Of a DNA stretch of 64,000 bases, positions 27,278-35,557 are shown one piece after another. How positions within the stretch are numbered: position 1 is the stretch's first letter; the number at the start of each line of letters is the position of its first letter. Source of the stretch: DTWD01 sp963662965 (GTDB taxonomy: Bacteria > Acidobacteriota > Vicinamibacteria > Vicinamibacterales > UBA8438); NCBI GenBank assembly GCA_963662965.1, contig OY759970.1:4340001-4404000 (forward strand), read 5' to 3'. The position numbers were made by a program, and so were the translations under genes. The notes under the pieces are model-generated. The model searched no databases. It saw only the letters and a list, made by a program, of their open reading frames with translations, and was not told the origin of the DNA.

Positions 27278-28200
27278 CAGTCGCGAATCGATCGGCCGGT
27301 GAGGGTGAGAAAGACGTCCTCCAGCGTGGGACGGACGGTGCGGAAGTCTGACACCGCGAGGCCGTGCTCCGAGACGGCGCGGATGACGTCGGCAACCACG
27401 CCGTCGCCGGTCCCCTCAATTTCGTAGCGGTGGCCGGTGCGGCGGACCGAGACGGCGCTGCCAATGGCGCGAAAGCAGGCGTCGGCATTCGGAGCGTCGG
27501 TCGTGACGACCACCGTTCGTTCGGGGTGGTGTCGCTCGACGAGCGCGGCGGAGGTATCGATGTCGATGATGCGGCCGTGCTCAATGATGGCGACACGGTC
27601 ACACAAGCGCTCGGCTTCTTCCATGAGGTGCGTGGTCAACACTACCGTCTTGCCTCGGGCCCGAATGGCGCGGACAAGATCCCAGATGGCGTGTCGCGCC
27701 TGCGGATCGAGTCCGGTGGTGAGCTCATCGAGGAACACGACGTCGGGATCGTTGATGAGCGCCAGCGCGATGAAAAGGCGCTGCTTCTGTCCGCCCGACA
27801 GGGTCATGAACCAGGCGTCACGCTTCTCCCGCAGACCAAGCTGCTCGAGCAGGTCGTCGCCATTGACCGATGTTGGGTAGAGCGTCTGCCAGAAGTCGAC
27901 CGCCTCCCACACTTTGATACGTTTCTGGAGCTGCGCCTCCTGAAGCTGCACCCCGACCCGGTTCTGCAGGGCGAGACGGTCGCGAGCGGGGTCAAGGCCG
28001 AGGACCGAAATCTGACCGCCGTCCGGCACGCGCAGTCCGGTGATGCATTCCATCGTCGTCGTCTTGCCCGCGCCATTCGGGCCGATGAGGCCGAAGATCT
28101 CGCCACGTCGGACGGCAAACGACACGCGGTCAACGGCGACGAGTGTGCCGTAGCTCTTTCGAATGCGGTCAACGCTGATGACGTCGACGTCGACGTCCAT
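27277..28200 (-). CDS. ABC transporter ATP-binding protein (DrrA/CcmA-like)
   Basis: 307 residues. Walker A GPNGAGKTT near residue 40, signature LSGGQKQRLFIALAL near 135, Walker B DVVFLDELTTGLDP near 155 and the H-loop LTTHLMEEAERL near 190. The C-terminal 100 residues (ERTVVVTTDAPNADACF) form the extension usual in ABC-2 exporter ATPases. First gene of the three-gene unit with the permease and DUF1326 protein. The Walker B carries ELT where most relatives have EPT. Confidence 0.93.
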   Translation of the reverse strand: MDVDVDVISVDRIRKSYGTLVAVDRVSFAVRRGEIFGLIGPNGAGKTTTMECITGLRVPDGGQISVLGLDPARDRLALQNRVGVQLQEAQLQKRIKVWEAVDFWQTLYPTSVNGDDLLEQLGLREKRDAWFMTLSGGQKQRLFIALALINDPDVVFLDELTTGLDPQARHAIWDLVRAIRARGKTVVLTTHLMEEAERLCDRVAIIEHGRIIDIDTSAALVERHHPERTVVVTTDAPNADACFRAIGSAVSVRRTGHRYEIEGTGDGVVADVIRAVSEHGLAVSDFRTVRPTLEDVFLTLTGRSIRD

Positions 28201-28203
28201 TAC

Positions 28204-28629
28204 CTAGGGCTCCACCGCGTCGATGCGGATCGTTCGAAGCGACTCGGTCCGGGCCCGTAGCTCGGTGTCGCCTGCCGGAAACGCATTCTGCTCGAACATG
28301 TACGCGAGGACGTCGGCCTTTTCGGTGCGCGACATGCTTCGGGGACGGCCCTCCGGCATCGAAATGCGGAGTCGCTCAAACAGGTCGCCGACGGATAGCC
28401 CGTTCCACGCCCATCGGAAGTCGGGGCCAGCCAAGGGGGGCGCGGTTTCCCCGCCCTCGAGCTCCGGTCCGTGGCACTCGGCACAGGTGCGTTCATAGAG
28501 GTCGGCGCCGCGGGCGGCCTGTGCTCCGGTGTATACGCCGCTCCAAACTGAACGCGGTTCTTGTGCGGCGAGCGTGGCACCGCCGAGGGCGGTCAGGATG
28601 AGGACGCCGACAACAACAGGTGGCTGCAC
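28204..28629 (-). CDS. Secreted c-type cytochrome
   Basis: A protein of about 141 residues starting at the GTG at 28629 (VQPPVVVGVLILTALGG, signal peptide ending TLAAQ). The frame is open for another 117 codons upstream, but that part is serine- and arginine-rich and overlaps the regulator gene antisense. The mature protein has one heme site, CAECHG, and a distal Met candidate in RISMPEGRPRSMS. Composition resembles single-heme PQQ-dehydrogenase or cytochrome cbb3-like partner cytochromes. It could accept electrons from one of the quinoprotein-like propellers nearby, but no linkage is shown. Confidence 0.88.
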   Translation of the reverse strand: MQPPVVVGVLILTALGGATLAAQEPRSVWSGVYTGAQAARGADLYERTCAECHGPELEGGETAPPLAGPDFRWAWNGLSVGDLFERLRISMPEGRPRSMSRTEKADVLAYMFEQNAFPAGDTELRARTESLRTIRIDAVEP

Positions 28630-28738
28630 TGGTCGGCGATTGTATCGAATTGGTCGCCTGGGACTCGTCTGCGGCGGTTGGGGGGATGCCTTGAGATGTA
28701 CGGATTCGCCTCCGATTGGTACGGAAACGGGGCTCCCC

Positions 28739-29427
28739 ATGCCACGGCGCGACGAACTCCAGTCACTTCTGGAAGCGGTCCGGTTGAAGGCCGGCCTCAA
28801 AGAACGCCTCCACGAGACGCTGCCGAGCGAGTGGCTCGAGGAACTCGAGCGTTTTCTCGACGCGCTCGCGACGTTGTCGCTGAGGGATAGTCGCCTTGTG
28901 CTGATGTTGCTAGCCGATGTCGCAGGTGAGATGAGCCGTCTGGTCGGTGCCCCTCGTTCTGGACAGGTCGGCACGCTCACGCCGCCGCTCCTGGACGATC
29001 CGACCTCACTCGCGGCAACCGCAGAGGCGCTCGCCGCACGATTTCGGAGCGAAATAAAATCGCTCTACTCCAGCGGATCGAGCGTCGGCGCTTGGTCCGG
29101 GCGAGTCAGGCGCGTCGTATCGCCAATCTGCTGGACGAGCGGGTCCACGAGCGGTGGACGTTGGCCCGTCTGGCGTCCGTTACCGGGTGGTCGCGGTCGC
29201 ATCTCGATCGCGTGTTTCGGCGGGAAATGGGAATGACCGTCCGCGACTATGTCGCGGGCGCGAAGATTCCCCGGGCCGTCGACCTCATCCGTGCCAGGGA
29301 GAAAATCGAGGTGGTGATGCGGATGCTTGGCTATCGCCACAAGCCCAGCTTTTACCAGCCCTTTCGCCGTCACACCGGCGTCGGTCCCGCCGACGTCCGC
29401 CGCCAGCCCGAAGATACGTCGATGTAA
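28739..29427 (+). pseudogene. AraC-type regulator, reading frame interrupted near 29055
   Basis: From the ATG at 28739 the first frame encodes a helical N-terminal domain of about 105 residues (LQSLLEAVRLKAGLKERL, LVLMLLADVAGEMSRL). Protein-like sequence then moves to the next frame, giving IALLQRIERRRLVRASQARR and an AraC-type DNA-binding domain (WTLARLASVTGWSRSHLDRV, FRREMGMTVRDYV, MLGYRHKPSFYQPFRRHTG) to 29427. The shift falls near GCGAAATAAAATCGC. Either one base is missing or extra (sequence error or mutation), or the two ORFs are expressed separately; the second has a GTG at 29092 that would still give an intact HTH pair. Confidence 0.65.
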
Positions 29428-29434
29428 CAGCTCC

Positions 29435-29462
29435 TTGGGGCCACTACATCTTGTGGTATAGT
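29435..29462 (+). promoter_or_regulatory. Likely promoter of the 51-residue membrane protein
   Basis: TTGGGG at 29435-29440, a 16-bp spacer and TATAGT at 29457-29462, followed about 50 bp later by AGGAGGGAG and an ATG. The -35 matches only its first three bases; the -10 is good. Confidence 0.5.
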
Positions 29463-29518
29463 CAACGCACGCCTCTGCCTGTTGATGCTAGCTGGGCTCT
29501 ATCCCAGGAGGGAGAACC

Positions 29519-29674
29519 ATGGGGAGCTTGATCGCGACCTACATTTGGACGTTCGTCATCGTCTTGGCCGCACTGCTCGTGATGGTCGAGGTCGTGTCGC
29601 GCTGGGCGGCCCAGCATGGAAACTCAGACCGCTACCTCAGCCGACGCTGGGTTCGGGAGCTGAACGGAAAGTAG
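29519..29674 (+). CDS. Small single-pass membrane protein, 51 residues
   Basis: The ATG is preceded by AGGAGGGAG at a good distance, and the ORF encodes GSLIATYIWTFVIVLAALL then MVEVVSRW and a basic C-terminal tail ending RELNGK. Residues 4-25 form one membrane helix. The charged tail (RRWVRELNGK) suggests an N-out, C-in protein. No family recognised. It has its own promoter-like sequence and is followed by a hairpin of the GC-rich repeat (GGGGCGTGC/GCACGCCCC) that could end the transcript. It converges with the downstream CstA gene. Confidence 0.7.
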   Translation: MGSLIATYIWTFVIVLAALLVMVEVVSRWAAQHGNSDRYLSRRWVRELNGK

Positions 29675-29767
29675 GGGCGTGCACAGCACGCCCCCTTTGG
29701 CACGGAGTGGGGCACAGGGGTCCCCGCGAGTGCCGGCGACGGGGTTCTGGGCAGTCAGCCCCGTCTA
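29674..29767 (+). repeat. GC-rich multi-hairpin intergenic repeat, copy C
   Basis: Same layout as the copy at 6025-6118: GGGGCGTGC hairpin, CACGGAGTGGGGCACAGGGG, CCCCGCGAGTGCCGGCGAC and the final CAGTCAGCCCCGTCTA box. It overlaps the last codons and TGA stop of the minus-strand CstA gene, whose C-terminal TRRG is repeat-encoded. Confidence 0.8.
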
Positions 29768-31452
29768 GTAAAGACGACGTCGAGCCCGTCGAGTACTGGG
29801 ACGCTCCGAAACCGCCTGACGGCCAGCGCGGCCTCGATCGTGAGCCAGACCGCCAGCGTGAAGACCGTCAGGCCGGTGCCGAACAATAACCACTGTCGGC
29901 CGTTCCAGAAGTCGATGAGGTTGCCCGCCATCGCGGTGAGGGTCGAGACCAGCATGAATGCCATCGGGACACCCGTATAGACGAGCGGTTTCCCGCGGCG
30001 GAGCAGGTAGAGGGTAATGGCCAGCAAGGCGAGCCCGGCGAGGAGTTGGTTCGTCGTGCCGAACAGCTGCCACAGGACGAGGCCGGCAAACTCGCCGTCG
30101 ACCTGAACGAACGCGAAGAACCAGATCGCGATCACGGCGACGCCAGACGCCACGACACGGTTGGCGAGGAGGTCGACCTGGAGTGTGTCGCCCATTTCCG
30201 ACACGTTGTAGCGGAGTAAGCGCGTCGCCGAATCGAGCGACGTGAGCGCGAACGACACGACCACCACGGCGACGAAGGTCCCAGCCACCGCCTCCGGAAT
30301 CCCAAGCGTCTGGAGAAAGTGGGTCGTGCCGCTCACGAATGCCGCAATGTTGTTCCCGAGGCCATCGGCCGCTTGCCAACTGATGTAACGCTCGAGCCAC
30401 GCGTCGCGCGAGACGAACCCGGCCGTGCAAGCGAGCACCGCCATCAGCCCAAGGACCGACTCGCCGATCATGGCACCGTACCCAACCAGTCGGGCGTCGC
30501 CCTCACTGGCCAGCTGCTTTGCGGACGTTCCGGATGAGACCAGTGCGTGAAACCCGCTCGCCGCGCCACAGGCGATCACCACGAACACGAAAGGGAACAT
30601 CGCCGGCGCCCCGGCGGGGGAGAAGTCGATTGCGGGCGCGACAAAGGAAGGGTTCGTCGCGACGAACCCGAGATACATAGCGCCGACACCGAGATACAGC
30701 AGCAGGCTATTGAGGTAGTCGCGCGGCTGGAGCAGCAGCCAGACCGGAAGCACGCTGGCGGCAAAGGCGTAGGCGAGGAGCAGCCATTTCCATTGGGAGA
30801 GCGTCGGCCCGAGGACAGGGTAGCGGAGGCCGACGGCGAGACACACCACCACCACCACGAATCCGATCCCGGTCAGTCGACGGACGCTCCATCCGCCGAT
30901 GTGGACCGCCGTCCCCATCAGCATTGCGGTGAGCACCAATCCGCTGCTCGGGAGGACCGCTTCGGGATAGAAATCCGCTGAAAACAGGACCGCAATAATG
31001 TGGACGAACACGCCCATGGCGAGCGCGATCAGAAAGAAGATCACGAGGTGAAACAGCGTCTTGGCGCGCGAGCCAACGAGATTCTCGGTCACCTTCCCGA
31101 GTGACATGCCGCGGGCGCGGATGGAGACTACGAGGGCGCCGAAATCGTGCACCGCGCCGACGAAGATTGCGCCGAGCACCACCCAGAGCATGGCGGGGAC
31201 CCATCCCCAAATCACCGCGATCGCCGGACCGAGCATTGGCGAGAGTCCGGTGATCGAGGCGTACTGGTGCCCGAACAGGACATACCGATTGGCCGGGACA
31301 TAGTCGACGTCGTCTCGCAGCGTGACGGCCGGAGTTGGTCGATCCGGATTCAACTCGAACAGTCGATCGGCCAGAAAACGACTATAGAAACGGTAGGCGA
31401 GACCAAAGGCCGTGAGGCAGATCGCGGCGGCAAGGAGTGGGGTGATGGTCAT
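29755..31452 (-). CDS. cstA: CstA-family carbon starvation/peptide or pyruvate transporter, copy 2
   Basis: A 565-residue integral membrane protein of the CstA/BtsT family, known in enterobacteria as pyruvate and possibly peptide transporters. The N-terminus has RFYSRFLADRLFELNPDRPT and DDVDYVPANRYVLFGHQYAS, then family-typical GPAIAVIWGWVPAMLWVVLG and HDFGALVVSIRARG. About 15-16 helices are predicted. The start overlaps the ArsA-like stop (ATGA). It shares clear similarity with copy 1 at 32712-34406. The stop codon falls inside a GC-rich repeat. YbdD/YjiX, the usual small partner in enterobacteria, is absent; a cory-CC-star protein is present instead. Confidence 0.95.
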   Translation of the reverse strand: MTITPLLAAAICLTAFGLAYRFYSRFLADRLFELNPDRPTPAVTLRDDVDYVPANRYVLFGHQYASITGLSPMLGPAIAVIWGWVPAMLWVVLGAIFVGAVHDFGALVVSIRARGMSLGKVTENLVGSRAKTLFHLVIFFLIALAMGVFVHIIAVLFSADFYPEAVLPSSGLVLTAMLMGTAVHIGGWSVRRLTGIGFVVVVVCLAVGLRYPVLGPTLSQWKWLLLAYAFAASVLPVWLLLQPRDYLNSLLLYLGVGAMYLGFVATNPSFVAPAIDFSPAGAPAMFPFVFVVIACGAASGFHALVSSGTSAKQLASEGDARLVGYGAMIGESVLGLMAVLACTAGFVSRDAWLERYISWQAADGLGNNIAAFVSGTTHFLQTLGIPEAVAGTFVAVVVVSFALTSLDSATRLLRYNVSEMGDTLQVDLLANRVVASGVAVIAIWFFAFVQVDGEFAGLVLWQLFGTTNQLLAGLALLAITLYLLRRGKPLVYTGVPMAFMLVSTLTAMAGNLIDFWNGRQWLLFGTGLTVFTLAVWLTIEAALAVRRFRSVPVLDGLDVVFTRRG

Positions 31453-32468
31453 GCGGGGAGCAGGTGGCCCCCGATGTCGCGCAGCGCGTCGAGGCCGTAG
31501 ACGTCGTGTGCCCGGAGCGGAACGACAATGCGGGGGAGGGCGGCGAAGAGGTCGTCGATCTCGCGCAAATACGTCTGCTCTTGGGAGCGACGGGCGTCAA
31601 TGAAGTCACCCGACGCCGACGCCGCATCCGGGAGCACACGGTTGACGATGAGCTGCGCCACCGATATGCCGAATCGGGCCAGCGTCTCGATGACGTTCTG
31701 GCTCTCCAGGATCGACAGGCGGTCGGGATTGACTACCAGGACAAACGCGGTCTTGGCTGTGTCGCGGAGCTGCTCGCGGGCCACGATAAATTTTCGCCGA
31801 CGCGCCTGAAGTACCGTATTGACACGCGATTCGAGGCTGGCCGGCGCGTGGTCCTCCGGCTCGGCCAGCAAGGAAAGGTCATCACCTTTCTGCCGACCGC
31901 CCCCGAGGTTCCTGAGCATCGACGATAGGTTGGAGGCGCGGGTCCGGTGACGGAGCAAGCCATCGATCCAGGCGGTCATCACCTCGGGCAACGACAGCAA
32001 CCGCACGGTGTGCCCGCTGGGGGCGGTGTCGAAGACGACCAGGTCGTAGCGCGATCCGGCGGTCGCCATCAGCTCGGCGACCCGCTCGAGCAAGGCCGCT
32101 TCGGTGGCGCCCGGCGCGTAGCGCGCGAGGTCGAGCTGGCGGTCGATCTCGTCGTACAGCCGCGGATGCACCAGTTGCTTCATTTGGGCCTTGACCGACT
32201 CGAGATGTGACGCCGCTTCCGCGTCGGGGTCGATTTCGAGTCCGGTCAAATGAGGGGCAAGGGACGTCTCGGTGGCGCCGATGGCGCGGCCGAAAATGTC
32301 ACCGAGGGAATGGGCCGGGTCGGTCGAGACGACGAGGCAGATGCGGCCGCGGTCAGCGGCGGTCAGCGCGAGCGCGGCGGCCGTGGTCGTCTTGCCGACA
32401 CCCCCTTTGCCGCCGACGAAGACGATCTCGCGTCCGAGCAGGTCGCTAGCAACACCGGAAGTGGTCAA
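31449..32468 (-). CDS. ArsA/Get3-like ATPase
   Basis: 339 residues. Deviant Walker A GGKGGVGKTTTAAALAL near residue 20, switch I VVSTDPAHSLGD, switch II FDTAPSGHTVRLLSLP near 145 and the adenine-side NRVLP near 280. This is the single-domain ArsA/Get3 type. No CxxC zinc motif or arsenite-binding cysteines are seen, and no ars genes are nearby, so arsenite export is unlikely. It starts at a TTG inside the last codons of the cory-CC-star gene (23-bp overlap) and overlaps the next CstA by ATGA. The context suggests a role in membrane-protein handling or energising the CstA system; that is inference. Confidence 0.92.
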   Translation of the reverse strand: MTTSGVASDLLGREIVFVGGKGGVGKTTTAAALALTAADRGRICLVVSTDPAHSLGDIFGRAIGATETSLAPHLTGLEIDPDAEAASHLESVKAQMKQLVHPRLYDEIDRQLDLARYAPGATEAALLERVAELMATAGSRYDLVVFDTAPSGHTVRLLSLPEVMTAWIDGLLRHRTRASNLSSMLRNLGGGRQKGDDLSLLAEPEDHAPASLESRVNTVLQARRRKFIVAREQLRDTAKTAFVLVVNPDRLSILESQNVIETLARFGISVAQLIVNRVLPDAASASGDFIDARRSQEQTYLREIDDLFAALPRIVVPLRAHDVYGLDALRDIGGHLLPA

Positions 32469-32706
32469 GGGGCGAGTGCTCCAGGCCCATCCGTGTGTGC
32501 CACTCGTGAAACCGCTCGAGCAAGATCGGCTGGAGCTCGAGCGTGTAGTACGTGGCGGGATTCGGCACGCCCATCAGCTCGGCAAAGACGAACAGCATGA
32601 ATAGATCGTCTTCGTCCCGCCGCGCGCGGGCGACGGCGCCGCGGTACGGCGCCATGTAGAACTCTTTCAAGAGCTCGCGAACCGTCTCGAGACGAAAGGC
32701 GCTCAT
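32446..32706 (-). CDS. Cory-CC-star family small protein
   Basis: 86 residues ending in FRCC then stop. It contains MAPYRGAVARARRDEDDLF, a segment FAELMGVPNPATYYTLEL, and a C-terminal RMGLEHSPLDHFRCC. I recognise this as what NCBI calls cory-CC-star, a family named for a motif and the terminal Cys-Cys; its function is not known. It has no signal peptide or membrane helix. It starts 5 bp after the CstA stop and overlaps the ArsA-like ATPase by 23 bp, so translation is tightly coupled. The terminal cysteines could bind metal or be lipidated or oxidised; none is shown. Confidence 0.85.
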   Translation of the reverse strand: MSAFRLETVRELLKEFYMAPYRGAVARARRDEDDLFMLFVFAELMGVPNPATYYTLELQPILLERFHEWHTRMGLEHSPLDHFRCC

Positions 32707-32711
32707 CGCCG

Positions 32712-34406
32712 CTACATCGCCGGGGCCGCGGCGGCGCGCCGTTCCCGCATCAGCGCGGAGGCCGCCTCGAGCAAGACGAAGATGGCGCAGATGATGATCC
32801 CCACGTCGATGACCATCAGCACCAGCCGCCCGCCCTCGTAGAGGGTACGGAGCTGAAGGAGCGCGCTCCAGAGCGCCATGGTGGTGACGAAGATCATTGG
32901 CGTCAACGTGTAGCGCGCCGGTCGTCCCCGCTTGACCAGCATGACGCTGATTACCAGCAGCGTCAGGCCGGCGAGCAGTTGGTTGGTCGTACCGAAGAGC
33001 GGCCAGATCGCCATGCCTCCGGTCCCGATTGGCGCGCCGGGCGGCGTCGCGCCGAAAGCGAGCACGAGACATGCGCTGACCGCAATACCGGTGGCGACAT
33101 AGCCGTTCTTGAGCGGCGGAATGTTGTAGATCTCGCTCCACTCCTGGACGATGTAGCGCTGCAGCCGGACGCCGGCGTCCATCGTGGTCCCGGCAAACAG
33201 CACCGCCATGACGGTCAGCAGCGTTTGCGCGAAGGCGAACGGGAGCCCGAGCCCGTTGTTCGCGATGGTGGCGCCTCCCTGCACGAAGGCGGTGACGCCG
33301 CCGAGCGCGGTGAATTCGGTGTTGACGTAGACCGCCTGCCAGTCGGCAAGCGTCGCGAACCCCGCGGTCGCCGCGATGATCGCGACGATCGCGAGCGACC
33401 CTTCGCCGAGCGAGCCGAGATACCCGACGAAGCGGGCGTCGGTCTCCTTGTTGAGCTGCTTCGACGTGGTGCCGGAGCTGACGAGCCCATGAAAGCCGGA
33501 GATGGCGCCGCAGGCGATCGTGACGAACAGCAGCGGAAAGAGCGGTGGCGTCGCCGGCGGGAGATTGGGGTTGATCGCCGGGGCGACGACGGTCGGACTG
33601 GCGAACAGCACCGCGGCATACAAGATGCCGAGCCCGACGAAGAGCTGGATCCCGTTGATGTAGTCGCGCGGCTGGAGCAACAGCCAGACCGGCAGCATCG
33701 AGGCGACCGCGGCGTAGGCGAAGAGAATGAGGATCCATTGCGCTTGCGGTCCGAGCCCGACGACGGTCGCCGGTAGTTCGAGCGGCACCTGGTCACCGAC
33801 CCAAATCACCACATAGAGCACGACGGTGCCGACGATGGTCGGCCACATGATGCCGACGCCGACTTTGTACAACAGGACGCCGATGGCGACCGCGACCACG
33901 ATGGCGCTCCAGACCGGAATGACGGCCGCAGGCGTGGCGACGAGCGCGTCTGCGATGGCGACCGCGAACACCGCGTTTACCATCAACAGCAGGAAGAAGA
34001 CGACGACCATGAAAAGCGCGCGCGCCCGGTGACTGACCACCTCCCCGGTGAACGACCCGACCGACTGTCCCTTGTTGCGAATGCTGGCCCAGATGGCGCC
34101 GAAGTCGTGCACGCCGGCGAAGAACATCGTCCCGATGACGACCCAGAGGAACGCCGGTAACCAGCCCCAGACGACCGCAATGCTCGGGCCGATAATCGGC
34201 GCCGCTCCGGCGACCGCCGTGAAATGGTGCCCCCAGAGCACGATGCGGTTCGTCGGGACGTAGTCGATGTCGTCACGCATCGTGTGCGCCGGCGTCTCGA
34301 AGTCTGGATCGAGCTGGTAGATCTTCTCGGCAATGAACTTCGAATAGAACCGGTAGCCGGCAAAGACCGCCAGCAGACCGACTACCGCAAGAACGATAGC
34401 GTTCAT
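32712..34406 (-). CDS. cstA: CstA-family carbon starvation/peptide or pyruvate transporter, copy 1
   Basis: A 564-residue membrane protein with the same architecture as the copy at 29755-31452: FYSKFIAEKIYQLDPDFETP, DDIDYVPTNRIVLWGHHFTA, GPSIAVVWGWLPAFLWVVIG, HDFGAIWASIRNKG, LVSSGTTSKQLNKETDARFV and FGTTNQLLAGLTLLVISVML. The shared SSGTTSKQL segment is typical of CstA. It overlaps the upstream peptidase stop by ATGA and is first of the two transporters in the cassette, with ATPase and cory-CC-star between them. Confidence 0.95.
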   Translation of the reverse strand: MNAIVLAVVGLLAVFAGYRFYSKFIAEKIYQLDPDFETPAHTMRDDIDYVPTNRIVLWGHHFTAVAGAAPIIGPSIAVVWGWLPAFLWVVIGTMFFAGVHDFGAIWASIRNKGQSVGSFTGEVVSHRARALFMVVVFFLLLMVNAVFAVAIADALVATPAAVIPVWSAIVVAVAIGVLLYKVGVGIMWPTIVGTVVLYVVIWVGDQVPLELPATVVGLGPQAQWILILFAYAAVASMLPVWLLLQPRDYINGIQLFVGLGILYAAVLFASPTVVAPAINPNLPPATPPLFPLLFVTIACGAISGFHGLVSSGTTSKQLNKETDARFVGYLGSLGEGSLAIVAIIAATAGFATLADWQAVYVNTEFTALGGVTAFVQGGATIANNGLGLPFAFAQTLLTVMAVLFAGTTMDAGVRLQRYIVQEWSEIYNIPPLKNGYVATGIAVSACLVLAFGATPPGAPIGTGGMAIWPLFGTTNQLLAGLTLLVISVMLVKRGRPARYTLTPMIFVTTMALWSALLQLRTLYEGGRLVLMVIDVGIIICAIFVLLEAASALMRERRAAAAPAM

Positions 34407-35467
34407 CGTGTGCTCTCCTTGAGATCGCGAGACGCGGGATACCCCGGAATACTGGTTGCCGCCCGGACGGCACGGACGATCGCGTCGGCAGTGACGTCGG
34501 CGGCGAGCGCGCCGACCCGCAGCAAGCTGACATCGCTCTGGAGCGCGCCGGTCGAGAGGGCGAAAATCGTATCGCCGTCGACAGGCGTGTGCGCGGGGCG
34601 CACGGTGCGGGCGAGCCCGCTCTGCGCCATGCGCGCGACGAGACCGAGCTGGGACGGGTCGAGGACGACGTTGGTCACGACCACGCCGATCGTCGTGTTC
34701 GTACCACGCGGCGCCCCATCGTTGCCCGACCCGCGGAGCAGCGTCCGCGTGCCGATGAAGCGACGGCCGTCCTGGGTCCGCGCGCCGGCGATGACCGCTC
34801 CGGTGTCGGGATCATGGATGTCACCCACGGCATTCACCGCGATGAGGGCCGCCACCTTGACGCCGCCGGGAAGCTCGAGGAGCGCCGTGCCGATGCCGCC
34901 TTTCATGGCGCGACCGTCGCCCGCCAGCTTGCCCACCGTCGCGCCGGCACCGGCGCCCACATTGCCTTCCTCGATGGCGTCGTCCCGCGCGGCTTCGGCC
35001 GCGTGATAGCCACACTCGGCGTCCGGCCGGATGGTGGGGTCGCCGACATTGAGGTCGTACAGCACAGCCGCGGGGACGATCGGCACCCGCGCATGAGGTG
35101 TCTCGAACCCGACGCCGCGCTCATCGAGGTAGCGCATGACGCCGTCGGCGGTGGCCAGGCCGAAGGCGCTGCCGCCGGAGAGGACGACCGCGTGCACGCG
35201 TTGCACGCGGACGTTGGTTGGATCGAGCAGGGCGGTTTCGCGGGTGCCGGGTGCGGAGCCACTGACATCGACGGCCGCCACGGCGCCCCCCTCGGTCAGG
35301 ACGACGGTGCAGCCGGTCAGCCGGGCGTCGAGCGTATGGTGTCCGACCTTCACGCCCGCAATCGCGGTGAGGCCGCGCGTCGTGGCCGCGGGACGAGTCG
35401 AAGTGGCGAGCATGATGCCGGTCGAAACGACGACCGCGGCGGCGGCGCGCACGGCGACAGCTATCAT
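34403..35467 (-). CDS. P1 family (DmpA-like) aminopeptidase/amidohydrolase
   Basis: 354 residues with an N-terminal hydrophobic segment (VVSTGIMLATS). DmpA-type enzymes self-cleave to expose a nucleophile in GTNTT(I/L)GVV; here RGTNTTIGVVVTN near residue 235 fits. Other landmarks are GVKVGHHTLD near the start, VLSGGSAFGLATADGV and EEGNVGAGAGATVGK. It overlaps CstA by ATGA, so a secreted peptidase, two CstA transporters and an ATPase are co-translated. That would fit peptide breakdown and import, because CstA has been linked to peptide uptake in enterobacteria. Confidence 0.92.
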   Translation of the reverse strand: MIAVAVRAAAAVVVSTGIMLATSTRPAATTRGLTAIAGVKVGHHTLDARLTGCTVVLTEGGAVAAVDVSGSAPGTRETALLDPTNVRVQRVHAVVLSGGSAFGLATADGVMRYLDERGVGFETPHARVPIVPAAVLYDLNVGDPTIRPDAECGYHAAEAARDDAIEEGNVGAGAGATVGKLAGDGRAMKGGIGTALLELPGGVKVAALIAVNAVGDIHDPDTGAVIAGARTQDGRRFIGTRTLLRGSGNDGAPRGTNTTIGVVVTNVVLDPSQLGLVARMAQSGLARTVRPAHTPVDGDTIFALSTGALQSDVSLLRVGALAADVTADAIVRAVRAATSIPGYPASRDLKESTR

Positions 35468-35557
35468 TGCGCGGTCGGATCGTACCTGAAAACAGTGGTC
35501 TCAGCTAGCGCGATCCCTGGACAGGCCGCTAGCGACTTCAGGCACACTCAGTGACAC

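Noticed and set aside
31449..32468. Arsenite efflux ATPase ArsA
   Set aside because: No arsenite-binding Cys triad, no ArsB or ArsR nearby, and the context is CstA carriers, so it is called ArsA/Get3-like only.
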